A DNA stretch of 64,000 nucleotides from positions 3,611,130 to 3,675,129 of the forward strand of contig CM074806.1 of assembly GCA_037447605.1 (NCBI GenBank), in the 5' to 3' direction. The translations under genes and the position numbers were made by a program. Shown here piece after piece: positions 47,429 through 59,440 of the stretch (positions within the stretch are counted from its first letter, which is position 1; every line of letters begins with the position of its first letter). Origin of the DNA: Zygnema circumcarinatum. Lineage: Eukaryota; Streptophyta; Zygnematophyceae; Zygnematales; Zygnemataceae. The notes under the pieces are model-generated. The model was given only the letters and a program-made list of their open reading frames with translations. It was not told the DNA's origin and did no database searches.

Positions 47429-47978
47429 GGGGGGGTCAGACCTTGACCATCGCCAAACCAATTTCGTAAGCCCGTCGGGCCTATTCCGCCGTGTACGGCA
47501 GGCCTTTTTCGCAAAAAGTGGCCGTTCGGCAGGTTCGGGCGCCGCGAATTCAAGAAAATAATTATTTTACCTTCGTATCTCCGAGCCAGGTCTGACCCCC
47601 CCCTTTTCGCCCCGCCGCGCTCCCTCCGCCGCCCGCCGCCAACCGCCCTCCGTTTTGTCGCCACGCGCGCTTCACACGTGTGAGAGGCGCTCGCGCGTGC
47701 CTGACGCGCATGGCGACAAGGCGGGGCACGATTCCTCATCGGCGGAAAGCTGGAATTTCGAAACGCAGGGCCTCCGGAGGCCCTGCGTTTCGGCGAGCGG
47801 ATTTCGGCGGATTTCGGAAATTTGGGGGCAATTTTGTAACCTATTCCGTAGTACGGACGGGACATGACAGGTTCGGGGGAGCCGCGGCTTCCGACCCGAA
47901 ACCTGGAAACGAAATCAATACCTTTCCGTATAGGGAATCTTTGAATTTCGTAAGCGATGGTCAAGGTCTGACCCCCCC
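47429..47978. mobile_element. MITE-like element with 25-bp terminal inverted repeats
   Basis: The first 25 bases (seven G, then TCAGACCTTGACCATCGC) are the exact reverse complement of the last 25. The interior is GC-rich with no transposase frame, so the element is non-autonomous. Flanks read CTATATAA and TATAGTCT, allowing a TATA or TA target duplication that is not exact. A 34-bp perfect palindrome lies inside at 47759-47792. A related end fragment is at 33221-33275, and another GGTCTGAC-plus-C-run end occurs internally near 47586-47602. The superfamily cannot be assigned from this. Confidence 0.8.
47759..47792. repeat. 34-bp perfect palindrome inside the MITE-like element
   Basis: The sequence centred on CCTCCGGAGG at 47771-47780 reads the same on both strands for 34 bases and could form a 17-bp cruciform arm. 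Confidence 0.95.
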
Positions 47979-48548
47979 TATAGTCTGCTAATTGCTAATT
48001 GGGCAGCATCAATAGTAGGGAAAGATTGGAAAATGTTTCCCCCAGATTAATAATTACAATGCAGGAGCATTTCGTGGCCATCATGTAGTGAAATGGCAAG
48101 CGCTGCTTCCTCCCCATAAGTGACAGGCAGACGGAGGCACTTCCTATGAAAGCCGCTGCTCACCGGCTTGTGGGTTCAAGTGACGTTGAATTGTGAGACG
48201 AATTCATGGCAGTCCAGAATGCAGCTAGGAGTGCAAACAAAGAAATTTCCAGATTAACGCAAGTGGACAGTACAAACCTCCCGTGGGAAAAGCCTACGAA
48301 ATGGTGAAACAGTAAAAAAAAATGTGCTCTTCACATCAATTGTCGAACGTAAAGGTATTGGTAATGTTAAGGTAAGTAAGGTAAGGTAAGGCCCGAATGA
48401 CAGTAAGGTTAGAAATGTAGCATGCACATGGTGAACGGGGACCCGAGCATGGACCCAACTTCTGCCTTTTGGATGCAGGAGCTGGAGGAGATAGGATGAC
48501 TGGAATGGCTGTAAATCCTCAAAATGTCGTCAAGAATCAGTAGCAGTG

Positions 48549-50368
48549 TTAGCCATACGCCGCGATCCAGTTATAAAGCTCCTTCCGCATACTCCTCACG
48601 TAACTTCTACTTACTTTTTCTTTGAGAAGCTTCGCAAAATCGGAGATAGCTTTATGATTTTCATCTTTGATCGCATTGAGAAGGAAACGACAATTCGCCA
48701 AGACATACATGCCGCAGTCGTAACCGTTTGCTTGCTGGGGAGTGGGCTCCAAAGTTAAGCGGCAATTCACAGCGCTTGGTCCTGCAGATCAACAAGGGTA
48801 GACAGATCAATGGAGGGGGTGGCAAAGCGAGACATGAAGCGGGAATAGAGGGCTAACACAAACGAATGGGAGCCCACCACTGGCTGCGGAATTGGAGGAG
48901 CAGAACATTTACCCAAGAATGGCCGAAGTACTGAAAGCAATGAGAAGGCTGCTTTGTGATTGTGGACACCTCCACTATCGAAGTGTTGGAATGTGTTTGC
49001 ATCCCTGACGCCCGCTGGCCAAGTAAGCTTGGCTCAATTCCAGCCAGTGAGCACTTCTAAGAAGTTGCTCTTCGTCGTCCTATGTCCATGCGCTTGAGTT
49101 TAAAGTGCATTCAGTCACATTCCATTGTCTGCAAAATCATGCAGGAAGCTTATAGGGGCGACCTGGTCTTCGTTCTTTTCATATTTTTCAACTGACCTAT
49201 TGAATAGAACTAAGCTCCAGTGCGAGCCTCCTTCAGCTGTAGTCACCGCCTCATTGTCGTTCAAAGCGAACATAATGAACTGTCAATGCAAAATCCCAGT
49301 TCCAGCTACCCAAAGAACATTATCTTTTCATTAATATTCATGAAAGGACAGCAATTCCTCCTTGAATTCAGGATTGACTACAACTCAGGTATGGTTAAAC
49401 GTGCGGGCTACTTCAATTCTGGCTTTCATCAGACATGGAAATCAGAACGATCGACTATGGACACCCCGGATTTCTAAATAGGAGAGGGTCTGGCTGGCCA
49501 AGAGATGGGCAAAGATGTAACTTCGTTGATGTAAGGTTTATTCATTTTTGAAGAAACACCATATTTGCTCTAGCTGACCACGCCGTATAATTCGCAGGAG
49601 AAAACCTTCCTCATGATAAATACTGCGATCAATTCCTATGCATATGAACGGAGACAACCGTTGTATAATTTTCATTGCTGAAGAAGATCGCCGATCCGAC
49701 CAAGTTATAGCGTCTAGTCGCCTTCCCGCACTTGAATTTCTAATAAAAACTTTGGATATCTTAAGCTGGAAAAGAATTTTAATTTAGAGTTGAATGCCAT
49801 ACATACTGAATTGCCCTACATCCCTGCTGTTCAAGTCCAAGTCACGCGTGATCTCTCTCTTTTAACCGAGCCACAACACAAACACATGTGCCCCTAGAAG
49901 CTTCAGCATCATGCTGGCGTGCCTGGTATGAGGCCTCACTTTATCTAGAATTTTTTACTACCTGTATTTAGAGATGCTCTGCCTTGCTCACTCTCCCATT
50001 GAAATAGGTGTCTTTATCACTTTTGTCCATTCCCAAGTCACTGATCCTGCATCTCGCAGCCTGAAGCAGACAAGCAGCAGCGGAAGTACCTTACGGGAGC
50101 TCATATCCAAGGAACGTGCAGTGATCCCGACATCCTCCCCTGCTGCCCCGCAGTGCAGGAGCCAGAAGGTAACAGAGGGTCCCACAAGGAGGACATCCCG
50201 GGATACCTTCTTCTCCTTCCCCTCTTCCTCCTCCTCGAGCTGCTGTGAGAGGTGAGCAAACACAAACTCCAGAATGTTGTCATTCAGCCATAGCGGCCCT
50301 GCAAGCAGCTCCAGGTCCCCCTTACGCAGCACCACGCCCCCACAGCTTGCCACCTTCCTCTCCGCCAT
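48549..50368 (-). CDS. DEN1: NEDD8-specific protease DEN1 (ULP1/SENP8 family)
   Basis: Four minus-strand exons (50368-50090, 49279-49197, 49004-48913, 48781-48549) give about 228 aa, the normal DEN1 length. The C48 cysteine-protease fold is complete: GGVVLRKGDLELLAGPLWLN at the N-terminus, catalytic His ~113 in EGGSHWSLVLF, Asp ~130 in NTFQHFDSGG, Gln ~168 in TPQQANGYD and Cys ~174 in NGYDCGMYVLA. SENP8/DEN1 enzymes mature the ubiquitin-like NEDD8 (RUB1) and remove it from non-cullin proteins. SUMO-specific ULPs are larger and lack this N-terminus, so DEN1 is preferred. A telo-box (AAACCCTAA) starts 13 bp before the ATG. The gene starts head-to-head with the Cys-rich membrane protein. Confidence 0.92.
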
Positions 50369-50532
50369 GACTGCCTTTCCAAACCCTAAAGCGCTCCAGG
50401 TGCCTTCCTCTCTGCCTCGTGTCGCTGCGCGCGCAACCTCTTCCCTCCGTTCTCCATCTTACCTCAACTACTCCCTCCGATTCTCCTCCCTTCACTGCTC
50501 CTCCCTTTGCTGCTCCTCTCCCTCCACCCGCC
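50369..50532. promoter_or_regulatory. Short bidirectional promoter with telo-box
   Basis: 164 bp separate the ATGs of DEN1 (-) and the Cys-rich membrane protein (+). AAACCCTAAA lies at 50381-50390; the rest is CT-rich. A shared promoter is inferred from the spacing. Confidence 0.5.
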
Positions 50533-52323
50533 ATGGTCTCTCAGCGCAGCCTGATCGCCTTTGGCCTTGTTGTTGGTATGACAGTGGGCATGCTGCTGAG
50601 TGCCTATGAGAGTCTGCATGGAGAGAGCTTTAGGAAGATAAGGAGTGGCAAGAGACGCAGTTTGGGAGGGTCTGCAGGTCGCTTTGTAATCTCTACAAGT
50701 GAAAATGAGCGATCTAAGGAGGAACGTCATGACCCGGAGTTGCCCCGGGTGTGCGGCTCGCCTGCTGTGGATGGCTATGCTCATGTGGAGCCCAAGTGCT
50801 TGGAGAACTCACCGACTGCAACTGCATGGCGAGAGCTTCATCCTCAGGTGGGCATGATTACTTCGGTTTTCCATGCTTGGCTTGGATGTTCTTCCTGGCG
50901 AGTAGATTAGGCAGGGGAGTGGAATGCAGGTGAAGTCATGAGCTTAGCTGCTTGCAGTTATATGATTCAACCATTACGACGTTCTAGACTTGGTGAGGGG
51001 AGGCTATATTGCAAGGCTCGCATGCACATTCACAATACGGCAAAGGTTATCGGCAAGCATAGACCTTTAAAAGGGAGCAAGCCAGTTGAACCATGTATGT
51101 CAAAGTGTGAACATTGCGACTTAGCTCTTTCTGACATTTTTGGAAATGCTCCATTGAGATCTTCGGAAATGTCCACCACCTGAAGAGCAACTTTGGCTTT
51201 CAGCGCTTCATCTACCAGAGATTCAGGATAAAGATGATTCAGAAGGACTCAAAAAAAGGAAAAGTGGAAAGTGCAGTCGCCTTATGTCATTCCAGGGAAT
51301 TAGTCGGCACACTATCGACACACACTGTTATGCTGTTCATCCTGTCGAATTGACATAGACTAGCAAATTCGAGGTTCCGTCACTTCCATCTTCTTGAGGA
51401 GAACAGATTGTGTTGAATTGTGGTTAGTTACATGAGTTCTGCTCGCCAACTAGACTTGTAATGTAAACATGGAAGTATAGGAGCCTTTTATCCGTTTCGA
51501 GAGAGCCCTCAAGTACTAGAGATTTGAGTGTGTTTACGTTTCTGTGGCCGCATCATGCGATCTGCATTGCTCGTTGAGGGCAATCCTCAAAGGCTTACGG
51601 GCTCTCCAGCAGCGGCATCAGCAGTATAGTGTACGGTTGAGGCACATCACAATTAACATATATTCACGTGGTTGTGCAAGTATTGACATGTATCAACTCG
51701 TGGTTTCAGGGTGGCAAGAGTGGTGAAAATCTAGAATGCAACCTTGAGTTTGGAGTGAGCATCGATGGCTTGGCTGTCGGATGGGGCATCGGCAACAAGA
51801 AGGACACTCCGCTGGAATGCTGTCAAGCTTGCAGGTGAAACGCTAAGCTGACATAATATGGTCATTCCTTCGCATTATACTTGCTAATCGGTTCATCGGC
51901 TTCAGACTCTCCTCCTTTTATTGAACAGATGCAGTTCAGCGTGCAGTTTCAATATTCTGTGAACGATTGTTTGTTTCTTACAAGATTCCTTTAAATTTTG
52001 TGACTTTTGATGTCTGCAGGGATCATGTACCTGGCCCGCATGTAGGAGGCCCTTTCCAGAACCTCCCGTGTAATGTGTGGGTATACTGCGACGCAGAAGT
52101 ATGCTATGAGGCTGATGCTCACCATCACACAAAAGGCGATTGCTGGTTGAAGTTCTCAGAGGCCCCTCAGTCTCCAGAGATCAATGCAAGAGGAAAATTC
52201 AATGAAGACTTTAAAATGCGACATCCCGACGCCCCTGAGAGCTGTCAGTGGATCAGCGGTTCCCTGGTCCCCCCTGGCCAAAAGCTGACCAATGGGACCT
52301 GGGGACCACGGGCCTCGTGGTGA
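50533..52323 (+). CDS. Type II membrane protein with PAN/apple-like Cys-rich domain
   Basis: Three exons (50533-50847, 51710-51834, 52020-52323) give about 247 aa. A hydrophobic signal anchor (SLIAFGLVVGMTVGMLLSAY) sits at residues ~6-25 with no cleavage pattern, so the C-terminus should face the lumen or cell exterior. The distal part has many cysteines in a PAN/apple-like order: DTPLECCQACRDH, PCNVWVYCDAEVCYEA and KGDCWLKF, then PESCQWISGSL. I recall similar uncharacterised proteins in green plants, but no function. PAN domains usually bind proteins or sugars; that is only family knowledge. Coding exons join in frame with standard introns. Confidence 0.75.
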
Positions 52324-53355
52324 CCCTTAAAAGCCTTTAGGTCGATCCTTATATCAACTTTGGTGCTGTACATTTTTTTCCTTTTTGAGAAACGTTCAGA
52401 AAGGATTACTGAGCTGATGACGTTACAAGATTTGAAAACGGATTTGCATAGTTATTCGCCTACAAATTATGTCTGGTTTTGAAGCGAATAGTCTTGCCCT
52501 GTACTCAGTTGCCTAAGTGCATAATTATGGCTATTTTTTAACTAAACTGGCCGGCTGCACTAGTTGCCGCATTGGTACACTTCTCCTGTTAGCGGGAGGG
52601 AACGTTTTTGTTACCTTCAACTTCATTTGCGCATGTTCTTGGGTTATCCTCCCCCTTTTAACATGGTGGTTATTCCTGTTTCAACCTTCTGTACCCGTAT
52701 CAGTCTAAACATCCTCTGTTGGACGCAGGTGAAACTCAGCAGTCTCGAGGTTCTCACCTCTGATCTCAATGTGCTTTTTAGAATATCAATATTTAATGAG
52801 TTCAACCGCTCTTGCTGTTTGGAGCCATTGAAACTCGAAAACAAATTAGAAGAAAAGAAGAACAAGGGCCACAAAAAACAGCCGTCAAACCACCAAACTA
52901 TGTATAAAGAACTTGACGAATTCTCAATCCATTGTAAGGGACCGCTAAGTGGAGTTTCGAATTGTCTCTAGGTCTCTGTGTGTTAACAAAAGAAACTGCC
53001 CCTCTACGCTACCGCTAACCCTAAAGGACTTCAGCTGCTCAAGAGAGACGATTTTCACTTTCCCACTCCCAGATCCCAAAACAGAGACAATGAAGAGGCC
53101 TGTTGAAACACAGATGTTTCTCAAAGAATTGTTGTTCAATTCACATCACTCTGAGAGCTCGATCTAGGCAAGTTCCTATCTGACACTGCCATTGAAAACG
53201 CCTCTGCACGCCTAAACAGAATGAAAGACTGACATTCAGTCAGCCTTCGCCAATTACCTGAAATCATCATCCTGCAGCTGAGGACTTCAAAATAATTTTT
53301 TGCAGAAAGAGTACAACACTGTATATATCGCCCATGGAATGCGTAGTACGTCCAA
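52324..53355. other. Intergenic, convergent 3' ends
   Basis: This region lies between the stops of the Cys-rich protein gene (+) and plastid RPL6 (-). No exon, RNA gene or repeat is seen. Confidence 0.5.
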
Positions 53356-55367
53356 TTACTTCTTCTTTCCCACCTTACCTTCCTTGCGTCTGACAACCTC
53401 ACCATCATACCGAATACCTTTACCCTTGTAAGGCTCAGGCTTTCTCCAACTCCTTATGTTTGCTGAAAAGTCACCCACTGCAACTTTGTCACGTCCTGAC
53501 ACTGTAACTCTCGTGTTGTCCTCTACTTTCACGGATAGGCCGTCTGGAATGGGCATGCGGACCTGAAATCAACAAACAAGGCCACATCAGCACGTCTGTC
53601 TCTGATCAAATTTCCCACTAACAGCACGGGTCTGCTCGAACGCGCTGTCTGCCTCCATACCTTGTTCAACTCCCTTAGATAAAACGTACGTTATAAAACA
53701 AAGAAACATCTAATAGAACAATCCAATGTACTTCGAAGATGCCTAGACAACTAACTCAGTACTCTGAGAATGAAACATAAGTGAATCAGAGCATTGAGGT
53801 AGCGTAGCAAATCAGGCATGTATTTACCATTACTGTCTACAGCTTGCCAGCCATTTATCCTTTCGAGGCAACAGAGCCATGACACAGTTATTGAAATTAT
53901 TTCAAGTCAGCAACAACTACTATTATAATAAGCTGGATGCCAAAAAACCCAGTAATTGCACCATAATGATGGGCCAGAGTGGTGCATCTGCCAAAATTTG
54001 TAACGTACAGGGTTAAAAAAACCGAGATTGAGCACAAGTGTGTCCTTGTCCACAGCAGCACGATATCCGACACCAATCAGTTGCATCTTCTTCTCAAAAC
54101 CTTTCTCCACACCCGATATCATATTGGAGGTCAAAGTCCTGTGAAGCCCATCACATCCCGCCCGCCCATGAGGGTCTATAACATACAAGCATATTTAGAT
54201 TGTGACGATCAGATTAGTTCCCACATCGTTGCAAAGTTTCACGAGAATAAGTTGCGCATCTTCAAAACCTAACGAATTCGTTGAATCGATCCCGATTAAC
54301 CCAGCCTACCAAAATTCTGCTTCTAAGGGTGCAGTAAAAAGTCCCTCCAACCGCCTTGCACAATCTTCTCGTTACTACAGTTCATACCACAATATCCAAT
54401 TGGAACATCATCAGCCCTTGAGTCAACTCCCAATGTAACAGTGCGTTCTACAGATAACTTTGCAGGGCTTGAACACCGTTCAAACCTTGAAACGCAGATA
54501 GGTTGCCGCCTTACCGGAAAAGACCATGCATTTCCCTGGCTCGTCTCGTGTCTGTCGATCGAGCCACCTTGATTACATTGCCCTCCTGTGTCAACAGAAC
54601 TTCACTCGGATACTCGCGATGAAGCTCCCCTAGAGGTCCCTTAACGCTCAGGTTTTGTCCTTCCAGCTTCACTGTGACACCGTTCGGGATAGCAATTGGT
54701 GCCTTCCCAATACGAGACTCTTTGCAGACAATGCGAAGGCTGGGGAGGGCCTCATGGCCTGGGCGACTGGCTCCTCCCGGAAGGCGAAGGGCGGAGGGAC
54801 ACAGGGAACCCAAACTGCAACAAGAAACACAAGAAGAAAACCTCAGAGCGAAATTCGTGGAAGACAACCTCATGCCCTGTTGCCAGACAATTTAGAAGGA
54901 AATCAAATTTCCCTTCTTTGGTGTAGACGTGGCAACTGACTCGAGTGGACCCGCTGAAAAATGCAAGGTAAACTCGAGGACCTAGTGGATCATCTGGCGA
55001 CAGCAGTCCAAAGCAGGATACTACAAAATGAAAACCTACAATTGCTAGGTATGGGGCAATGCACTCAGTTTCCAATAATTCAATCGACTACCAGATTCTC
55101 AATGACAAGATTCCATAACAACCAATTTCGATAAACCACTGTCTCACGTATTTGCCAACTACTCTCAAGATGAATTGAGAAATGCGCCATCTTCCCCATG
55201 AGAAGCAAAATACTAAAATCCATGGATGACAAAAGGGACAGGACGGGGTTCAAGCCGTAGCTCAAGACTTTAGCTCACCTCGCGGCCCGCAAGGCCTCCA
55301 GCGGCCTCTCCCGCGTCATATGGCCATAGCTGCAAGTGGCAATCGAGGAGGTGGCGAGCGCATCCAT
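53356..55367 (-). CDS. RPL6: Plastid 50S ribosomal protein L6 (nuclear-encoded)
   Basis: Four minus-strand exons (55367-55279, 54814-54515, 54138-54009, 53562-53356) give about 241 aa. The first exon and the start of the second encode a transit peptide ([15 protein letters not shown]...). The bacterial-type L6 protein then begins at [20 protein letters not shown]. It continues with [35 protein letters not shown] and the L6 signature [20 protein letters not shown], ending in a basic KVGKKK tail. It is clearly of bacterial (plastid) type and not eukaryotic uL6. L6 sits near the factor-binding site of the large subunit. A TGGGCC site II-like element (55445-55450) and a telo-box (55469-55477) lie about 80-110 bp upstream. 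Confidence 0.95.
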
Positions 55368-55444
55368 GGCGGAAGCCCAGCGCGCAGAGAAGCGCCCAGA
55401 GTGAGTGAGGGCGCGAGAGAGAGGGCCCCTGCGAAGGCGGCCGC

Positions 55445-55477
55445 TGGGCCTTATCCTCTCTCTTTTGCAAACCCTAA
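55445..55477. promoter_or_regulatory. Site II-like element and telo-box upstream of RPL6
   Basis: TGGGCC at 55445-55450 and AAACCCTAA at 55469-55477 lie close together upstream of the RPL6 ATG (minus strand). The pair is a known signature of plant ribosomal protein promoters; activity here is inferred. Confidence 0.6.
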
Positions 55478-55779
55478 AGCACCACGTGTTCGCTGCTTCA
55501 CCTTACGGTGGTTTAACGGAACGACTTTCAGTTGAACTGTAATAGAACTCGCTTTGTTAAACGGGGAAACTCTTACTGGAACAAAACTAGTTTACTGGTA
55601 ACGGAAATTAGCACATAGAATGATAGGCTTGCGACGAGCCTAGGGCTGACACGTGGCGAGGGAGGTCTGCCCTGTGGACTGCCGACTGGACTCGGAGGGG
55701 CGCCACATGGCGGCCTCAGAGAGCCTCTAGGGTTGCGGATCTCTCACGGAGGAGGGGGCGGCCTCCTGTGATGTGAGCC

Positions 55780-58700
55780 ATGGCGGTCCGGCGCTTCATG
55801 GAGCAGTATGCATCTTTTGTACGCAGCAACCGACAATGGCTGACTTCTGTAGAGAGCGCTGCCAACGTAAGTGGCTGGGGAAGTTAGAGCTGTGCCTCTG
55901 CTTGGCATTCGAGCTGGTTATGCTGGAAGGGATCGGAGGGTTGTGGGGGGGGGGGGCGGAAGGGAGGGATGGGAAACGAGGAGGGGAGGGACGGGAAGAT
56001 TGTATTTCTTGAAGTTTTGATTTACAGGATATGCACTTGCAGCAGAAAAACTCTCGTGCAAGGCATATGCAGTACCTCAATTTCCATTTGAATCTAGCTC
56101 TTTATGAGGCTATGCGAGAGGGCTTGATGTGAGGGATGTGGATGGAATAAAGAGCTTGAATAAAGCTCAAATTTGAATGAGGTCATTTACAGCTGTACTT
56201 CGTGGAAGGTTCGAGGCTATCAATTTTAAAGTGACTAATCCGTTGTGCGCCGTCGCCAAATTGAGACGTTAGCTATTTTAATCGTATGGAGGAGGGCACA
56301 AGACCATCAACGCTGAAGGGATTAGCGCTTATGGCATATCACATTGTTTGAGACTCCATACACGATGATGAATTTCGATCTCTGACATCCTTTTTCCGCT
56401 GCTTTTGCAGACGCTCACATGGCTGCTACCGGAACGCTTTGCCAGCTCTGAACTTGCACCAGAGCTTTGTAAGCTGCAAGTTAGTGTGCCCACGGCTGTT
56501 AGTGCTGCATGTTGCCAGAACGCATGAAGGCTTTGAGAAGATTGCTCCTGAAAGAGAACTGCTTCACTATCTTTACATTGCCCATACTCCTGACGAGGAA
56601 AGGAATTTGCTTCATGGTGTTATTGCTGGGAAAGGAGGAAGAGGGATCAACACATGATGGTAGAAACAGTTGCGCTTTCCACAAGATTGCGAGCAGTTGC
56701 GACATTTTAGATAGGTTGTGTTCATGTTGTTGGGCATGCTTTTGCCTCCATCTGAGCACACCCTTTCAGTCATGACGTTTGCTCCTAGATCAATTCGACT
56801 TGGAATGGACTATGTCAAACAACTTGTGGAATGCACAAGGTCTAGATGTAAGAGGTTTGCATCCCTAGACATTGTTGTTATCCAATAGCGTGCCTATCAA
56901 AAGTTGGCAATCTAACTTCATGAGCTCGAGTTGTAATCAGTTGCTGATGATTGACTGACTGACATGATCGACAATGTCGTATGCCTTGCAGTGTCGTCAG
57001 TCATTGGCCTATTCTCTGTCCTCAACCAGCACATTGCGGATACTCCAGCTCCCAATCCTCACGCAAGTAGGGCGGACACGAAGCAGGCAGGTGGCAGCGC
57101 GGTGCCATGGGCTCTCCTTGTTGCAGTCGTAAAGGAGACGGAGGTTCTTGGAGAAATTGCAGCTGAAACATATCTCGGAGAGCAGGGAAAATGGCAGCCT
57201 ATCGCCTGCATCGAAGCTGTGAAGTAGGCTTTCATGACCCTTTATCCTTGTCCAAAGTGGGGCAGAATTCAGTTTTAATACACGGGAGGATGATGCATCA
57301 GACTAGTATGTTGTACTATGTGAACACTTTTCGCTGTGTACTGCATCGATGTCATTGATTGGCCTGTTATTTGACTGCGATTGTTGTCCTGTGATGTAGG
57401 GCCCTGCTCCGAATACTGATTCTACATAAGTACGGTTACAAAATGCTTCTCGATGGTGGTCAAACGGCGAATGATGATGCCCCTCCAGACATACCTGACC
57501 AGACTGATTCTCGAGATGCCGCTCTGGGAGGGCAGGGGGGGCCCAACCGGTTTTGGGAGGATGAAAGCGGGCGGCGGACAAGAGAGACACGTTCGATGTA
57601 CGATGCTGAAGGGGCCAGTCGGTTGAATGGGCAAGTTGGACGAGGAGACCATGCTTGGCATCATATGGGAAGGGGCGAGCATTTAGGAGGGAGGAGTGGA
57701 GTAGCTATGCATGCTTTGTCAAGATTTAGGTCAAAAGTGGGGGATGACCTACCTCAACAGTCGCAGAGTGCAAAAAGCAGCTTTGCTCCGGCATCTCTGA
57801 GGCTACCTGGTGGTTCTATGAATGGAGTAGATGAAGCGGACGTACGCAAGAAGCCTGCACATTCATTTGAAGAGACTCCAACTGTAGAGTATCCAATAAA
57901 CAATTTGCAGGCAAAAAGTCAGTCGTTTTTTAGGCAGGATCATTTCGTGCCAACTTCGTTCTTCTCCACTCCTTCCATTTCCCATCCTTCGCCGTGGAAC
58001 AGCTCTCCTGCCATGCCCTCCCGTAACTTTGGTCCTACTCCTGAGTTTGCTTATCCTTCCGCTAAGTGCACAGCAGAAGCGCGCGACCACGATACAAAGC
58101 CCAAGGAAGGGGGGACTGAGAAGTCGGCCTTACCTCAATGGTTGAAGAACGCCCAAGTAGCAGCAGAAATCCTCCACATCTTCAGACCATTAGTCTACGT
58201 CCTCCTCGTACGCAAGTATGGGAAAAAATCATGGCGTCCGTGGTTGCTATCTGCTGCCATGGATCTGAGCAGTTTAGCTCTCACATGGAAAGCTGACAAT
58301 TTAATGAAAGAGATGAAGATAGGCGAAAGCAGCAGAGATCCAAGAATGCTTCAATGTGAGAGAGACGAGGTACATTCTGTCTCCCACCTTACCCTAGGCA
58401 GAGCTTTAGGACGGTGATTTCATGTTATGGGGCTTGAGAAGAGAAAGAGCCAATGGCAAAATGATATGCTCTTTAATTGTTTTTGAATTCTACCATTTTG
58501 CGTTTTCTCGGGCCTCGTCTCTATTTGTTCTTCCATTTGTTCCTTCTGCAACACTCGGAATATGCTTGGGTCACCGGATGTTTTGGCCCCGCATGCAGAT
58601 TAGAAGAAGGCAGATGCTGCTCGCTCTCTACCTCATGCGCAGCCCCTGCTTTGAGACCGTTACAAGGTAAAGGAAGCTGATTTCATATGTTGTATGGTGC

Positions 58701-59440
58701 CATGAAGTGGCATGATACGGAGTTAAGATAACGTCATGGATAGAAAGCTGTTTCACTTATTAGCCTTACAAGGAGAGTTGTGACGCGATACCTATGGTAG
58801 GTGGCCACAAGGTTTTGTGACTGAATCCTAGAAGGCTGAGAGCAGTTCATGGGGTAAAAGTTATTAGGTCACTTGATATGTGAACTGGTCATCACAGTTC
58901 GAGAAATGCCATGATGGCTGTGTTGGTGATCAGAAGAGATCTCAAGCTCTGACCAAAATCGGCTGACTGGCAGACCCTTCGATTTTTTCTTGCGATGTTC
59001 AGGAAACCGCTGACAGGAATCCAGAGTATCTTGAAGCCATTGCCTCTTATCGGGACTCTTGCAGGTGATATTCACTTTTGAATTTTTTTTCCAAGTTTTG
59101 GAGTCATTTTTGCAAAGCCATTTGTGTGGCAGAGGAATGCGTGGAACAGAAGCCGCTTGCCGGTTCTTACGGAAAGTCCAATCAACTGTTGCTTTGGTCT
59201 GACTCATTTTGGACTGTAGTGATTGGCAGTCATCTGGTACATTTACGTTGTCGTTTTTTCTTTATGTTGTGAGTCTATTGTTTCTGGCTTGCACGTAGGC
59301 ATGCCCGAGGTTGGTGTTTCTGGAGTGGTGAAGAGGACGAGCTGATAAAGAACTTTTGTGGGCATGGGATGGGCGCAGAGAAAGCGTCTGATCTGTTAAT
59401 GGGCATTCAAAGCTACTACTTCTACACCGCTGCATCATAA
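55780..59440 (+). CDS. PEX16: Peroxin PEX16 with enlarged central region
   Basis: Seven exons (55780-55866, 56411-56468, 56992-57223, 57400-58369, 58599-58666, 59003-59064, 59379-59440) give about 512 aa. Landmarks in order: RFMEQYASFVRSNRQWLTSV, TLTWLLPERFASSELAPE, LFSVLNQHIADTPAP, VVKETEVLGEIAAETYLGE and LLRILILHKYGYKMLLDGG. Near the end come EILHIFRPLVYVLLVRKYGK, QMLLALYLMRSPCFETVTR, LKPLPLIGTLAGEKASDLL and the terminal IQSYYFYTAAS. PEX16 inserts into the ER and peroxisome membrane, recruits PEX3 and helps sort membrane proteins. Arabidopsis PEX16 is 367 aa; the extra length is a Ser/Pro/Gly/Gln-rich insert in exon 57400-58369 between the two conserved halves. The short terminal exons are supported by the conserved C-terminus. 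Confidence 0.94.

Larger units (their letters stand above)
46879..48548. other. Intergenic region holding a MITE-like element
   Basis: The part next to the FAS1 ATG is its promoter and 5' UTR. The element at 47429-47978 fills the middle. The rest (47979-48548) has a short GGTAAGGTAA-type run near 48370 and no convincing exon. Confidence 0.5.
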
